From: Rhodospirillales bacterium
GTDB lineage: Bacteria; Pseudomonadota; Alphaproteobacteria; Kiloniellales; JACOMY01
Direction of reading: 5' to 3'
DNA: 64,000 nucleotides
NCBI GenBank assembly: GCA_014324045.1
Contig: JACOMY010000024.1
Coordinates: 1-64,000, forward strand
Below, piece after piece: positions 34,206 to 43,091 of this stretch. Each line of letters begins with the position of its first letter. Within the stretch, counting starts at the first letter, position 1. A program made the translations under genes and the position numbers. Below the pieces are notes generated by a model. It was not told the DNA's origin. It ran no database searches and was given only the letters and a program-made list of their open reading frames with translations.

Positions 34206-35477
34206 TTAGTTTACTGACTTTACAAGTACATGACGTTTTTTGCCTGCCGAGAGCTTGATCACACCCTCGGCGGAAAGGTCTGCTGTTGTGATCGCCTGGG
34301 TCTCGTTCTTGGCTGGCCGGTCGTTTATGCGCGCCCCGCCGCCCTTGATGAGGCGCCGCCCCTCGCCGGAGGAGGCGGCAAGGCCAGCTTCCTTCAACAA
34401 ATGGAAGAGGGCGATGCCTTTCTCCAGGCGGCTCAATGGCACCGCGATGCCAGGCAGATCGGCGCCCAGTCCGTCGCCCTCGAAGGTGCGCCGTGCGGTC
34501 TCTGCTGCCTGCTCTGCGGCTGCGGCGCCGCGCAGTAGGGTGGTCGCAGCGTTGGCTAAGATCTTCTTCGCCTCGTTCAACTCCGCACCCTCCAGGACCT
34601 CTAGCCGGGCGATCTCTTCCAGCGGCAGTTCGGTGAAGAGGCGCAGGAAGTGGCCGACGTCGCCGTCCTCGCAGTTACGCCAGAACTGCCAGTAGTCGTA
34701 ATTGCTCAGTCGTTCCGGCGAGAGCCAGATGGCGCCGGCCTGGGTCTTGCCCATCTTTTGGCCCGAGGCGGTGGTGATCAATGGTGTGGTGAGGCCAAAG
34801 ACCTCCTTTGAGGAGACCCGGCGGGTCAGTTCGATGCCGTTGACGATATTGCCCCACTGGTCGGAGCCACCCATCTGCAGACGGCAGCCATGGCGGCGCG
34901 ACAGCTCCAGGTAGTCGTAGGCCTGGAGGATCATGTAGTTGAACTCCAGGAAGGTTAGCGGTTGCTGGCGGTCCAGGCGTAAGCGCACCGAATCGAAGGC
35001 CAACATGCGGTTGATGGTGAAGTGACGGCCGACGTCGCGCAGCAGCGGAATGTAGGTCAGCCCGTCCAGCCAATCGGCGTTGTTCACCATTATCGCGTCC
35101 GTCTCCCCCGTACCGAAGGAAAGGAAGGGCTCGAAGTTGCACTTGATGCCAGCGATGTTGGCCTCGATGACTTCGCCCGTCAGTAGCTGGCGGCTCTCGT
35201 CCTTGCCGGAGGGATCGCCGATCTTGGTGGTGCCGCCGCCCATCAGTACGATGGGCTTATGTCCGGTCTTCTGCAGCCAGCGCAGGCACATGATCGGCAG
35301 TAGGCTGCCGACGTGCAGACTATCGGCCGTCGCGTCGAAGCCGATATAGGCGGTGATGCGCTCCTTGGCGGCGAGTGCGTCCAGCCCCTCCAGATCGGTG
35401 GCCTGATGTAGGAATCCGCGCGCCTGGAGGATAGCCAGGAAGTCGGAACGCAAGCGGGGCATCGCGGTCGCTTTCAT
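34206..35477 (-). CDS. tyrS: Tyrosyl-tRNA synthetase
   Basis: 423 aa. The class I HIGH motif appears as HVGSL, the tyrosine pocket as [11 protein letters not shown] and GGSDQWGNI, and the KMSKS motif as KMGKT, the form usual in alphaproteobacterial TyrRS. A C-terminal S4 RNA-binding domain ends the protein ([13 protein letters not shown]). It charges tRNA-Tyr. It is divergent from anmK with 71 bp between the starts, a linkage conserved in related genomes. Confidence 0.97.
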   Translation of the reverse strand: MKATAMPRLRSDFLAILQARGFLHQATDLEGLDALAAKERITAYIGFDATADSLHVGSLLPIMCLRWLQKTGHKPIVLMGGGTTKIGDPSGKDESRQLLTGEVIEANIAGIKCNFEPFLSFGTGETDAIMVNNADWLDGLTYIPLLRDVGRHFTINRMLAFDSVRLRLDRQQPLTFLEFNYMILQAYDYLELSRRHGCRLQMGGSDQWGNIVNGIELTRRVSSKEVFGLTTPLITTASGQKMGKTQAGAIWLSPERLSNYDYWQFWRNCEDGDVGHFLRLFTELPLEEIARLEVLEGAELNEAKKILANAATTLLRGAAAAEQAAETARRTFEGDGLGADLPGIAVPLSRLEKGIALFHLLKEAGLAASSGEGRRLIKGGGARINDRPAKNETQAITTADLSAEGVIKLSAGKKRHVLVKSVN

Positions 35478-35548
35478 CTAGTATTGCCGGTTGAAGACTG
35501 CCGCTGATAGCATGGCGGACGGCAAGCGACCACCTGCGAAAGCGAGCC

Positions 35549-36619
35549 TTGCAGAAAGACTGGATTGTCGGCCTGATGAGCGGCACGTCGCTCGACGGTA
35601 TCGACGCGGCCCTGATCAGAAGCGACGGACAGAGCGTCTTCGAGCGCGGCTCGGCGCTGACCCAACCATACGACCTCGCCTTCCGGGAGCGACTGCGGGG
35701 CTTGCTCGGCGGAAGCGGGCCTGTCGCGGAGGTGGAGTGCGAGCTGACCGAACGCCATGCAGCCGCGGTGGAGGCTTTGCTGAGCACGGCAGGCTTGTCC
35801 CGGGATGCCGTGTCGCTCGTTGGCTTCCACGGCCAAACCATCCTGCACGCGCCGGATAAACGGCGGACCTGGCAGATTGGCGACGGTCCGCTCCTGGCCA
35901 GGCTTTTGGGCATCTCGGTGGTGAACGATTTCCGCACGGCGGATGTTGCCGCCGGTGGCGAGGGGGCGCCCCTGGTTCCGGTCTATCAGCAGGCGCTTGC
36001 CCACGCCTTGGCGAAGCCGCTGGCGGTGCTGAACATCGGCGGGGTCTCTAATGTTACCTGGATCGGAGCGGAGGCGGGCCAACTTTTGGCCTGCGATTGC
36101 GGGCCTGGAAACGCATTGCTTGACGATTGGATGCGGCTGCGTGCCGGGCAACCCTTCGACGACGGCGGACGCGCAGCGGCTACCGGAGATGTGGATGTTG
36201 ACATGCTGGCAGGCGCGATGGCGCATCCTTACTTTACCCGAAAGCCACCGAAGTCCTTGGATCGGGATGCCTTTCAACCGGAGGGGCTCGAAGCTTTGAG
36301 CCTGGAGGACGGGGCCGCCAGCCTGGTCGCCTTCACGGTCGAAGCAATCAGGGCCGTAGTGCCATTGTTACCGACAGCACCTAGGCGCTGGCTTGTGACC
36401 GGTGGCGGTCGCAAGAACCCAGCCATCATGGCTGCTCTCACCGCAGCACTCTCGGCGCCGGTCGGGCCAGTGGAAACCGTTGGCTGGGACGGCGATGCGA
36501 TGGAGGCGGAAGCCTTCGCCTTCTTGGCCGCGCGCGCTCTTGCCGAGTTGCCCTTGACCTTTCCCGGCACCACCGGCGTCTCCGCACCGCAGACCGGCGG
36601 GCGGTTACACCAAGCCTAG
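35549..36619 (+). CDS. anmK: Anhydro-N-acetylmuramic acid kinase
   Basis: 356 aa from a TTG start (no ATG fits; homology begins at KDWIVGLMSGTSLDG). The ATP-binding MSGTSLDGIDAAL, NIGGVSNVTW and DCGPGNALLDDWM motifs are all present. It phosphorylates 1,6-anhydroMurNAc during peptidoglycan recycling. It is divergent from tyrS. The last bases meet the end of the degraded diacylglycerol kinase gene. Confidence 0.95.
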   Translation: MQKDWIVGLMSGTSLDGIDAALIRSDGQSVFERGSALTQPYDLAFRERLRGLLGGSGPVAEVECELTERHAAAVEALLSTAGLSRDAVSLVGFHGQTILHAPDKRRTWQIGDGPLLARLLGISVVNDFRTADVAAGGEGAPLVPVYQQALAHALAKPLAVLNIGGVSNVTWIGAEAGQLLACDCGPGNALLDDWMRLRAGQPFDDGGRAAATGDVDVDMLAGAMAHPYFTRKPPKSLDRDAFQPEGLEALSLEDGAASLVAFTVEAIRAVVPLLPTAPRRWLVTGGGRKNPAIMAALTAALSAPVGPVETVGWDGDAMEAEAFAFLAARALAELPLTFPGTTGVSAPQTGGRLHQA

Positions 36620-37066
36620 GCCGCTTGCAGCTTGCTGTGCGGCACCAGCACTTCCAATCCGCGCTTAGCTATCTCCAAAGAGAGCGGCAGTTGGATCACC
36701 AACTCGCCGTCGCCTTGGACCGGATCGCCGTCCGACCTCTCGGTGGTCTGTAGCCAGCCGTACGCCCTTGCTGCGGTGCAGACGGCTGCGCAGTAGGGCG
36801 ATGCCATAGCGGTGGCCGAGATCGGGCCGGCGCGGCAGGGCCAAATCGCGGGCCAGGACGTTGGCTGTGCCCAGAGCAAGGATATTGGGCGGCAGGGCGT
36901 CGATATTCTTGCCCTGAATCATGCCATTGATGATTTCGTTGATGGTGCCGTCGCCGTCGGCGGCGATGAAACGACGAACCGGTGTCTGACGGCGGCGGCC
37001 GGCAACAGGATTGAAGATCATCAAGATGCCCAGCGGCCTATCTTCACTGACAGCTGCCATATGCAT
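36619..37066 (-). pseudogene. Diacylglycerol/lipid kinase (YegS-like) remnant
   Basis: Pieces of a 300-aa lipid kinase survive in about 150 codons and two frames. The N-terminus is GILMIFNPVAGRRRQ, then ADGDGTINEIINGM and LGTANVLARDLALP, then a jump to the C-terminus DPVQGDGELVIQLPLSLEI in another frame. The nucleotide-binding GGDGT has lost its first glycine context and the middle of the enzyme is deleted. It is non-functional. It abuts, back to back, the remnant of an LpxH-like phosphoesterase, so one deletion event may have damaged both. Confidence 0.75.
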
Positions 37067-37189
37067 ACATATTGAGACCACGTCAAAAACGTTTCTTCTT
37101 GTTGGCGGTTTCACCAATCTCTTGCGACGGGCGCCGCTCACCGAGTTCTTTACCTTATGCGAAAAGATCTTTAACCTCTGTTTCGCTGC

Positions 37190-37538
37190 CAAAACCTATC
37201 TGAACATGGTTCGTCGGCGCCTTGGCCTCAGCTACTGGTCGCTGTCGGCCTATCTGCAGCTCAAGGTCAAGAATGCGTTGCAGTTTATCGACAACTACGA
37301 GACGGCGGTGGCCGAAGAGGCCCGCAAGCGCTGCGTCGACGGCATGATCTGCGGTCATATCCACCATGCTGAGATGCGCAATATCAACGGGATCCTCTAC
37401 TGCAACAACGGGGACTGGGTGGAGATCTGCACGGCCCCGGTCGAGCATCTGGACGAACGGCTGAAAATTTTGTGCTGGGCAGAGGAACGGAGCTTCTCCA
37501 TGCTGCCGCAGACGATGGTCGTGGACGTGGCCGCTTGA
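37190..37538 (+). pseudogene. C-terminal remnant of an LpxH-like UDP-2,3-diacylglucosamine phosphoesterase
   Basis: The frame contains RRRLGLSYWSLSAYLQLKVK, then MICGHIHHAEMRNINGILYC and NNGDWVEICTAPVEHLD, typical of the C-terminal third of metallophosphoesterases of the LpxH type. The GHIHHA metal motif remains. The N-terminal DxH and GDxxD motifs are absent, and the upstream sequence (37080-37190) is AT-rich and unlike the family. It ends 6 nt before the glycosyltransferase gene. It may be expressed as a fragment but cannot be a complete hydrolase. Confidence 0.72.
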
Positions 37539-37544
37539 GAGACA

Positions 37545-38549
37545 ATGCGTATTGCAATGGTCACCGACGCCTGGTTTCCGCAGATCAACGGCGTGGTCAG
37601 CACCCTCAGCCGCGTGCGCGAGGAACTGCAGGCGCTAGGCCATGAGGTCACGGTCATCGCGCCCAGCGGCTTCAGGACCGTGCCTTGCCCGACCTATCCG
37701 GAAATCCGGCTGGCCCTGACACCGGGTAGCGGCGTCAGGCGCCTGCTGGAACAGGCCCAACCGCATGCCATCCACGTGCCGACCGAAGGGCCGCTGGGCA
37801 TGGAAGCGCGCCGCTACTGCCTGAAGCACAATCTGCCCTTTACCACCAGCTATCACACCCGCTTTCCCGAGTATCTCTCGGCCCGCGTGTCAGTTCCGCT
37901 GGGCTGGGGTTATCGCTTCATGCGCTGGTTCCATCGGCCTTCCGCCGGCGTCATGGTGGCCACTCCCTCGCTGAAGCGGGAGCTGGACGAGCGCGGCTTC
38001 GGAGAGCTTAAGCAGTGGAGCCGAGGCGTTGACATCGCTCTCTTCCGGCCACGCCCGGAGGAAACACCGATACTGGACCTGCCGCGCCCGGTCTTCCTCT
38101 ATGTCGGTCGCGTGGCGGTGGAGAAGAACATCGAGGCCTTCCTGAAGCTCTATCTGCCGGGCAGCAAGCTGGTGGTGGGCGGCGGTCCGCATTTGGAGGG
38201 CCTGAAGAAGAGTTATCCGGAAGCCCACTTCGTCGGCCCGAAGCAAGGCGAGGATTTGGCACGGCACTATGTTCTGGGAGACGTCTTCGTCTTTCCCAGC
38301 CGCACCGATACCTATGGATTGGTCCTGCTGGAGGCTATGGCGTCGGGCGTTCCGGTTGCTGCTTATCCCGTTACGGGACCGCTGGACGTTGTGGTGCCCG
38401 CGTCCGGCGGGGTTCTTGACAAGGATCTGGGCAAGGCTGCGACCGCGGCGCTCGACAGCGACCGTGGGCAGGCAAGGGCCTATGCCGAAGGCTTTTCCTG
38501 GCAGGCCTGCGCCGAGCAGTTCCTGGGACATCTGGTACCCTTCGCCTGA
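37545..38549 (+). CDS. GT4 family glycosyltransferase
   Basis: 334 aa. The N-terminal fold starts MRIAMVTDAWFPQINGVVST, a hallmark of the mannosyltransferase/GT4 group. The donor site is FLYVGRVAVEKNIEAF and the EX7E-like motif is FVFPSRTDTYGLVLLEAMAS. In related genomes this gene follows LpxH-like and diacylglycerol kinase genes, and it is thought to add a sugar (glucuronic acid or mannose) to a glycolipid. Its acceptor here is unknown. It is intact although both normal partners next to it are broken. Confidence 0.87.
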   Translation: MRIAMVTDAWFPQINGVVSTLSRVREELQALGHEVTVIAPSGFRTVPCPTYPEIRLALTPGSGVRRLLEQAQPHAIHVPTEGPLGMEARRYCLKHNLPFTTSYHTRFPEYLSARVSVPLGWGYRFMRWFHRPSAGVMVATPSLKRELDERGFGELKQWSRGVDIALFRPRPEETPILDLPRPVFLYVGRVAVEKNIEAFLKLYLPGSKLVVGGGPHLEGLKKSYPEAHFVGPKQGEDLARHYVLGDVFVFPSRTDTYGLVLLEAMASGVPVAAYPVTGPLDVVVPASGGVLDKDLGKAATAALDSDRGQARAYAEGFSWQACAEQFLGHLVPFA

Positions 38550-38628
38550 CAGCGGCGCGCCGTACGTGCTATGGATCGCTCGCAATTGCCGGCGACCGGT
38601 CCAGCCCAGCTCCCCAGTAGCGTAAGGA

Positions 38629-40449
38629 ATGGGCGTGAAGAAGCAGCACAAGCAAAAATTAAAGCTCTCGGCGCAGACCTATCCTCTGGTCCGCCGCGTG
38701 GTGCAGCAGTATGTGCGTCGCCACATCTGGCGGCTCTTGGCGGCGGTCGTCTGCATGCTGGGCGTGGCCGGCGCCACCGCCAGCATGGCACAGGTGATGG
38801 AGCCCTTGACCAACGAGGTCTTCGACAACCGCGACAAGGACATGGTCTACACCCTAGCGGTGATGATCGTGATAATCTTCACGGTCAAGGGCTTCGCTGC
38901 CTTCGGTCAGGGGGTCTTGATGAGCTACGTGGGTAACCGTGTGGTAGCCGACCTGCAGCAGGACCTGTTCCGCAAGCTTATTTCGATGGACCTAGCCTAC
39001 TACAACGACAATGCCCCGGGCGCGATGATCTCGCGCTTCACCAATGACGTGCAGCGCGTCCGCGGCTCGGTCACCGATACCCTGGTGGGCTGCGGGCGGG
39101 ATTTCTTTACGGCCGCTGCCTTGGTTGGGGTCATGTTCTATCAGGATTGGGTCCTGGCTTTCATGGCCACCGTGGTGATCCCGCTGGTGGCCATGCCGAT
39201 CATCGCTATCGGCAAGCGTATGCGCCGCGTCTCAGACCGCAACCAGCAGCAGATGGGGGTCCTGAACACCCTGCTGGACGAGTCCTTCCAAGGCGTGCGC
39301 CACGTCAAGGCCTACGGCATGGAGGCCTATGAGACCAAGCGGGCCGACCGGGTGATCGATTCGGTCTTCCGCCTGACCCAGAAGGCCGCCGTCATCCGCT
39401 CCATCGTCAATCCCTTGACCGAGATCGCCGGCGGCCTTTCGATCGTGGCGGTGCTGCTCTATGGGGCCGATCAGGTCTTGCTGGAGGCTGGCGACCCCGG
39501 TTCCTTCTTTGCCTTCATCACCGCGGTCCTCTTGGCCTACGAGCCGCTGAAGCGCCTGGCCAAGCTGAACACCAACTTACAAGAGGGCCTGGCGGCCGCC
39601 GAGCGCGTCTTCGAGTTGATGGACAGCGAGCCGAAGATCGTCGATGCGCCGGACGCCAGGCCGCTCCAGGTGGCCGGCGGCGAGGTGGTCTTCGACGAGG
39701 TCTTCTTCGCCTACCACGCCAAGGCGCCGGCTTTGAACGGTCTGTCCCTCGTTGCGCCGGCCGGTAAGACCATCGCCCTGGTGGGTCCCTCGGGGGCGGG
39801 TAAGACCTCGGTCTTGAACCTGCTGCCGCGCTTCTTCGACGTGAACAGCGGCGGCGTCTCGATCGACGGTCAGGATGTGCGTTCGGTGACCGTCCAGTCC
39901 TTGCGGGCTTGCATGGCTTTGGTGAGCCAGGAGATCGTCTTGTTCGACGAGACGGTGCGGATGAACATCGCCTACGGCCGTCCCGACGCCAGCTTGGAAG
40001 AGATCCGAGAGGCTGCTTGCCATGCCGGCGCGCACGACTTCATCAGTGCTATGCCCGACGGTTACGACACCCAGGTAGGACCGCGCGGGGTTAAGCTCTC
40101 GGGCGGACAGCGGCAGCGCATCGCGATTGCCCGCGCGATGATCAAGAATGCGCCGATCCTGTTGCTGGACGAGGCTACATCGGCGCTGGATACGCAGTCG
40201 GAGCGGCATGTGCAGCGCGCGCTCAAGATCCTGATGGAGGGGCGCACCACCTTGGTGATCGCGCACAGGCTCTCCACCGTGGTCGATGCCGACATCATCT
40301 ACGTGATGCAGGACGGCTGTGTGATCGAGCAGGGGAGCCATGCCGGGCTGCTGGCCAAGCGCGGCGCCTATGCCCGCCTCAGCAACGAGCAGCTGTTGAG
40401 CGCGCCGTCGGCGGGCGTGGCCGAGGATCTGGCCGACGCCAAGGCTTAG
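38629..40449 (+). CDS. msbA: MsbA-type lipid A/phospholipid flippase, ABC exporter
   Basis: 606 aa. It has six membrane segments (ABC exporter type 1 domain) and a C-terminal ATPase with Walker A GPSGAGKTS, signature LSGGQRQRIAIARAM, Walker B ILLLDEATSALD and H-loop IAHRLSTV. It flips core-lipid A across the inner membrane as a homodimer. It heads a co-directional block msbA-DUF374-lpxK-lpxL. The usual Kdo transferase gene waaA is not in this block. Confidence 0.9.
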   Translation: MGVKKQHKQKLKLSAQTYPLVRRVVQQYVRRHIWRLLAAVVCMLGVAGATASMAQVMEPLTNEVFDNRDKDMVYTLAVMIVIIFTVKGFAAFGQGVLMSYVGNRVVADLQQDLFRKLISMDLAYYNDNAPGAMISRFTNDVQRVRGSVTDTLVGCGRDFFTAAALVGVMFYQDWVLAFMATVVIPLVAMPIIAIGKRMRRVSDRNQQQMGVLNTLLDESFQGVRHVKAYGMEAYETKRADRVIDSVFRLTQKAAVIRSIVNPLTEIAGGLSIVAVLLYGADQVLLEAGDPGSFFAFITAVLLAYEPLKRLAKLNTNLQEGLAAAERVFELMDSEPKIVDAPDARPLQVAGGEVVFDEVFFAYHAKAPALNGLSLVAPAGKTIALVGPSGAGKTSVLNLLPRFFDVNSGGVSIDGQDVRSVTVQSLRACMALVSQEIVLFDETVRMNIAYGRPDASLEEIREAACHAGAHDFISAMPDGYDTQVGPRGVKLSGGQRQRIAIARAMIKNAPILLLDEATSALDTQSERHVQRALKILMEGRTTLVIAHRLSTVVDADIIYVMQDGCVIEQGSHAGLLAKRGAYARLSNEQLLSAPSAGVAEDLADAKA

Positions 40450-40457
40450 GCACGTAA

Positions 40458-41201
40458 ATGGCCGGCAAACGCAGAGCCCTAGATCGGCCCTGGCTGCGCG
40501 GTCTGCTCGCCTGGGCGATCTCCTGCTATCTGCGGTTTCTGCGGTTGACCACGTGCTGGCAGTGGGAGGCGCCGGAGGAAACCGAACGCCTGCTGGCCTC
40601 GCGGCAGGGTTTCGTCGGTTGCTTCTCGCACGGCCGGATCGCGCTGACCTACCCGGCCTGGCCGGTGCCGGTCGAGCGCCTGACGGTCCTGACCTCCTCG
40701 CATCGCGATGGCATACTGCTGGCCAAGGCGGTCGAACGGTTGGGCGCGCGGGTGATCAGCGGCTCGGGCACCTCGCCCAGCCAGGGCGGCAAGGAGGCTC
40801 TGGCGGCGTTGTCGGCGATTGCGGCCGAGGGCGACGTGATCGGAATCACGCCGGACGGCCCTAAGGGGCCCGTCCTCAGGGTCAAGGGCGGCTGCATCCG
40901 CGTAGCCCAGGCGGCGAATATTCCCTTGGTGCCCTTCGCCCTGGCGTTGCGGCGGTCCAGCAATCTGAAGACCTGGGATCGCTTCGTCTTTCCCTGGCCC
41001 TTCTCGCGCGGCGTGCTGCTGTTCGGTGCCCCCGTGCCGGCGCCCAAGGAGCGCAGCCTTGCGGCCCTGGAGGCGACGCGGCGGGCAGTCGAAGACTCCC
41101 TCATTGCGCTGACGCAGGCGGCTGACCGCCGCTGCGGCCGGCCCACTCTGGAACCGGGGGAGGATATCGGCAGGCGGCCCAAGAGCCGCAGGAAGGACTA
41201 G
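40458..41201 (+). CDS. DUF374 lysophospholipid acyltransferase family protein
   Basis: 247 aa. The acyltransferase-like motifs are CFSHGRIAL, TSSHRDGILLAKAVERLG, ISGSGTSPSQGG and ITPDGPKGPVLRVKGG. DUF374 proteins share the LPLAT fold and occur in lipid A gene blocks of alphaproteobacteria; their acyl acceptor is not firmly known. It begins 8 nt after msbA and ends 7 nt before lpxK. Confidence 0.88.
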   Translation: MAGKRRALDRPWLRGLLAWAISCYLRFLRLTTCWQWEAPEETERLLASRQGFVGCFSHGRIALTYPAWPVPVERLTVLTSSHRDGILLAKAVERLGARVISGSGTSPSQGGKEALAALSAIAAEGDVIGITPDGPKGPVLRVKGGCIRVAQAANIPLVPFALALRRSSNLKTWDRFVFPWPFSRGVLLFGAPVPAPKERSLAALEATRRAVEDSLIALTQAADRRCGRPTLEPGEDIGRRPKSRRKD

Positions 41202-41208
41202 ACCGGTC

Positions 41209-42183
41209 ATGCGAGCGCCTGGCTTCTGGTGTCGCGACGGCTTCCTTGCGCGGTTGCTGTCACCGCTGGGGGCAGTCTACACGGCTGCCGGCCGACGACG
41301 TCAGCGCCGAGCGCGGCCGAAACGTCTGCCGATCCCGGTGATCTGCATCGGGAATCTCGTGGCAGGCGGCGCCGGCAAGACGCCCGTTGCCCTGGCCGTC
41401 GCGGCGGCAGTGAAGTCCAGAGGCCTTAGACCCTGCTTTCTTACGCGCGGGTTCGGCGGCAGCCTCGCCGGGCCGCTGTGGGTCGATCCCCTGCGGCAGA
41501 ACGCGAGCGAGGTCGGCGATGAGCCCTTGCTACTGGCCCGGGCCGCCGACTGCGTGGTGTCGGCCGACCGGCCGCTAGGCGCCGACCTAGCACTTACGCG
41601 CAGACCGGACGTCTTGATTCTGGACGACGGCTTTCAGAATCCCAGTCTGGCCAAGGACCTCTCGCTTCTGGTGGTGGACAGCGCCTATGGTTTCGGCAAC
41701 GGTCGAGTGCTGCCAGCCGGCCCCCTGCGTGAGCCGCTGAAGGAGGGCTTGGCGCGGGCTAACGCTCTGGTCTTGCTGGACGGCGACGAACCGAGGTGCG
41801 CCCTGGATCTAGTCTCCGACTTACCGCGGCTTGAGGCGCGCCTGGCGGCTGAGGGCGCCTTCGACGGGCGGCGTGTCTTCGCGTTTGCCGGTATCGGCCG
41901 GCCGGGGAAGTTCTATGCAAGCCTCAAGGCCCTAGGGGCAGAGCTGGTTGGCAGTCTTGCCTTTCCCGATCACCACCGCTACTCCGCCGCAGAATTGAGC
42001 CGGCTCAAGGCCGCGGCCGAGGCGAAGAATGCAGCCTTGATCACCACTGAGAAGGATCTGGTGCGCATCGACGAGGTGGATAGAAAGGGCATCGCGAGCC
42101 TGCCGGTTGCCGTCACCTGGCAGGATCCCGAGACCTTAGCGGCCTTACTGGCGCCTTTGCTGGACTCTCGTCACCGTGGCTAG
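41209..42183 (+). CDS. lpxK: Tetraacyldisaccharide 4'-kinase
   Basis: 324 aa. The N-terminal membrane-associated helix is followed by the P-loop VAGGAGKTP in the typical context VICIGNLVAGGAGKTPVALA. LTRGFGG, DVLILDDGFQNP and PAGPLREPL are also LpxK landmarks. It adds the 4'-phosphate to the lipid A precursor at the inner membrane. It overlaps the following acyltransferase by 8 nt. Confidence 0.95.
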   Translation: MRAPGFWCRDGFLARLLSPLGAVYTAAGRRRQRRARPKRLPIPVICIGNLVAGGAGKTPVALAVAAAVKSRGLRPCFLTRGFGGSLAGPLWVDPLRQNASEVGDEPLLLARAADCVVSADRPLGADLALTRRPDVLILDDGFQNPSLAKDLSLLVVDSAYGFGNGRVLPAGPLREPLKEGLARANALVLLDGDEPRCALDLVSDLPRLEARLAAEGAFDGRRVFAFAGIGRPGKFYASLKALGAELVGSLAFPDHHRYSAAELSRLKAAAEAKNAALITTEKDLVRIDEVDRKGIASLPVAVTWQDPETLAALLAPLLDSRHRG

Positions 42184-43081
42184 CGGTCGCCGGACGCCGC
42201 TGCGCCGCCTGCTGCAGGACCCCTTGGAGGCCCTGCCAGTCTTTCTGCTACTGGGCCTGGCGCGCGTGCTCCCGCTCGACTGGGCATCTGCTCTCGGCGG
42301 CTGGCTGGTGCGCAAAATCGGCCCCCGGATCTCCGGTCTGCAGCGCCGCGCCGAACGCGGGCTCGCCGTGGCCTTCCCGGAAATGGAGGCAGCGGAGAAG
42401 ACCGAGATCGTGGCGCAGATGTACGACAACTTCGGCCGCCTGCTGTTCGAGTATCCACACTTGCCGCAGATCACCGCGCCCGGCAGCGGCCTGGTGGAGG
42501 TGATTGGCGATCACATCCTGCTCGACCTTGTGGCGCGCAAACAGCCGGCGATCCTCATCGGTGGGCACTTCGGCAACTTCGAGATCGTGCCGCGTTACGT
42601 CGCCGGGCGCGGACATCGCCTGAACATTTTTGCCCGCGGTCCTAACAATGCGATCCTGGGTAGTGCCTTGAAACGCTGGCGCGGGGCCGCCCGCATGTTC
42701 GATGGCGGCTTTTCCAGCGGCATGCAGGCCGCCCATGCACTGCGTCGCGGGCAGTATGTAGCACAGCTGATCGATCACCGTTACGACGGCGGCCTGGCCG
42801 TGCCCTTCTTCGGAGAGATGGCCATGACCAATCCCACTATGGCCCGCACTGCCCTGCACCTGAAGCTGCCGGTAGTGCCCTGCCGCACCCAGCGCCTCGC
42901 CGGCGCCCGCTTTCGGATCACGGTTGAGGAACCCCTGCCGCTGCCGGACAGCGACGACCGCGACGCCGATGTGGTCGCGTTGACGCTAGCGATGACGGCC
43001 CGGATCGAGGCCTGGGTCCGCGACGACCCCGGCCAGTGGTTCTGGCTGCATCGCCGCTGGCCCAAAGTGCTCTATCGCTAG
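42176..43081 (+). CDS. LpxL/HtrB-type lipid A acyltransferase
   Basis: 301 aa from a GTG start inside the end of lpxK. The catalytic HX4E motif is in IGGHFGNFEI, and the end WFWLHRRWPK is the family hallmark. It transfers a secondary acyl chain to Kdo-lipid A or lipid IVA at the inner membrane. This is the last gene of the lipid A block and converges on the M20 hydrolase gene. Confidence 0.92.
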   Translation: MASGRRTPLRRLLQDPLEALPVFLLLGLARVLPLDWASALGGWLVRKIGPRISGLQRRAERGLAVAFPEMEAAEKTEIVAQMYDNFGRLLFEYPHLPQITAPGSGLVEVIGDHILLDLVARKQPAILIGGHFGNFEIVPRYVAGRGHRLNIFARGPNNAILGSALKRWRGAARMFDGGFSSGMQAAHALRRGQYVAQLIDHRYDGGLAVPFFGEMAMTNPTMARTALHLKLPVVPCRTQRLAGARFRITVEEPLPLPDSDDRDADVVALTLAMTARIEAWVRDDPGQWFWLHRRWPKVLYR

Positions 43082-43091
43082 GGAATCTGCC

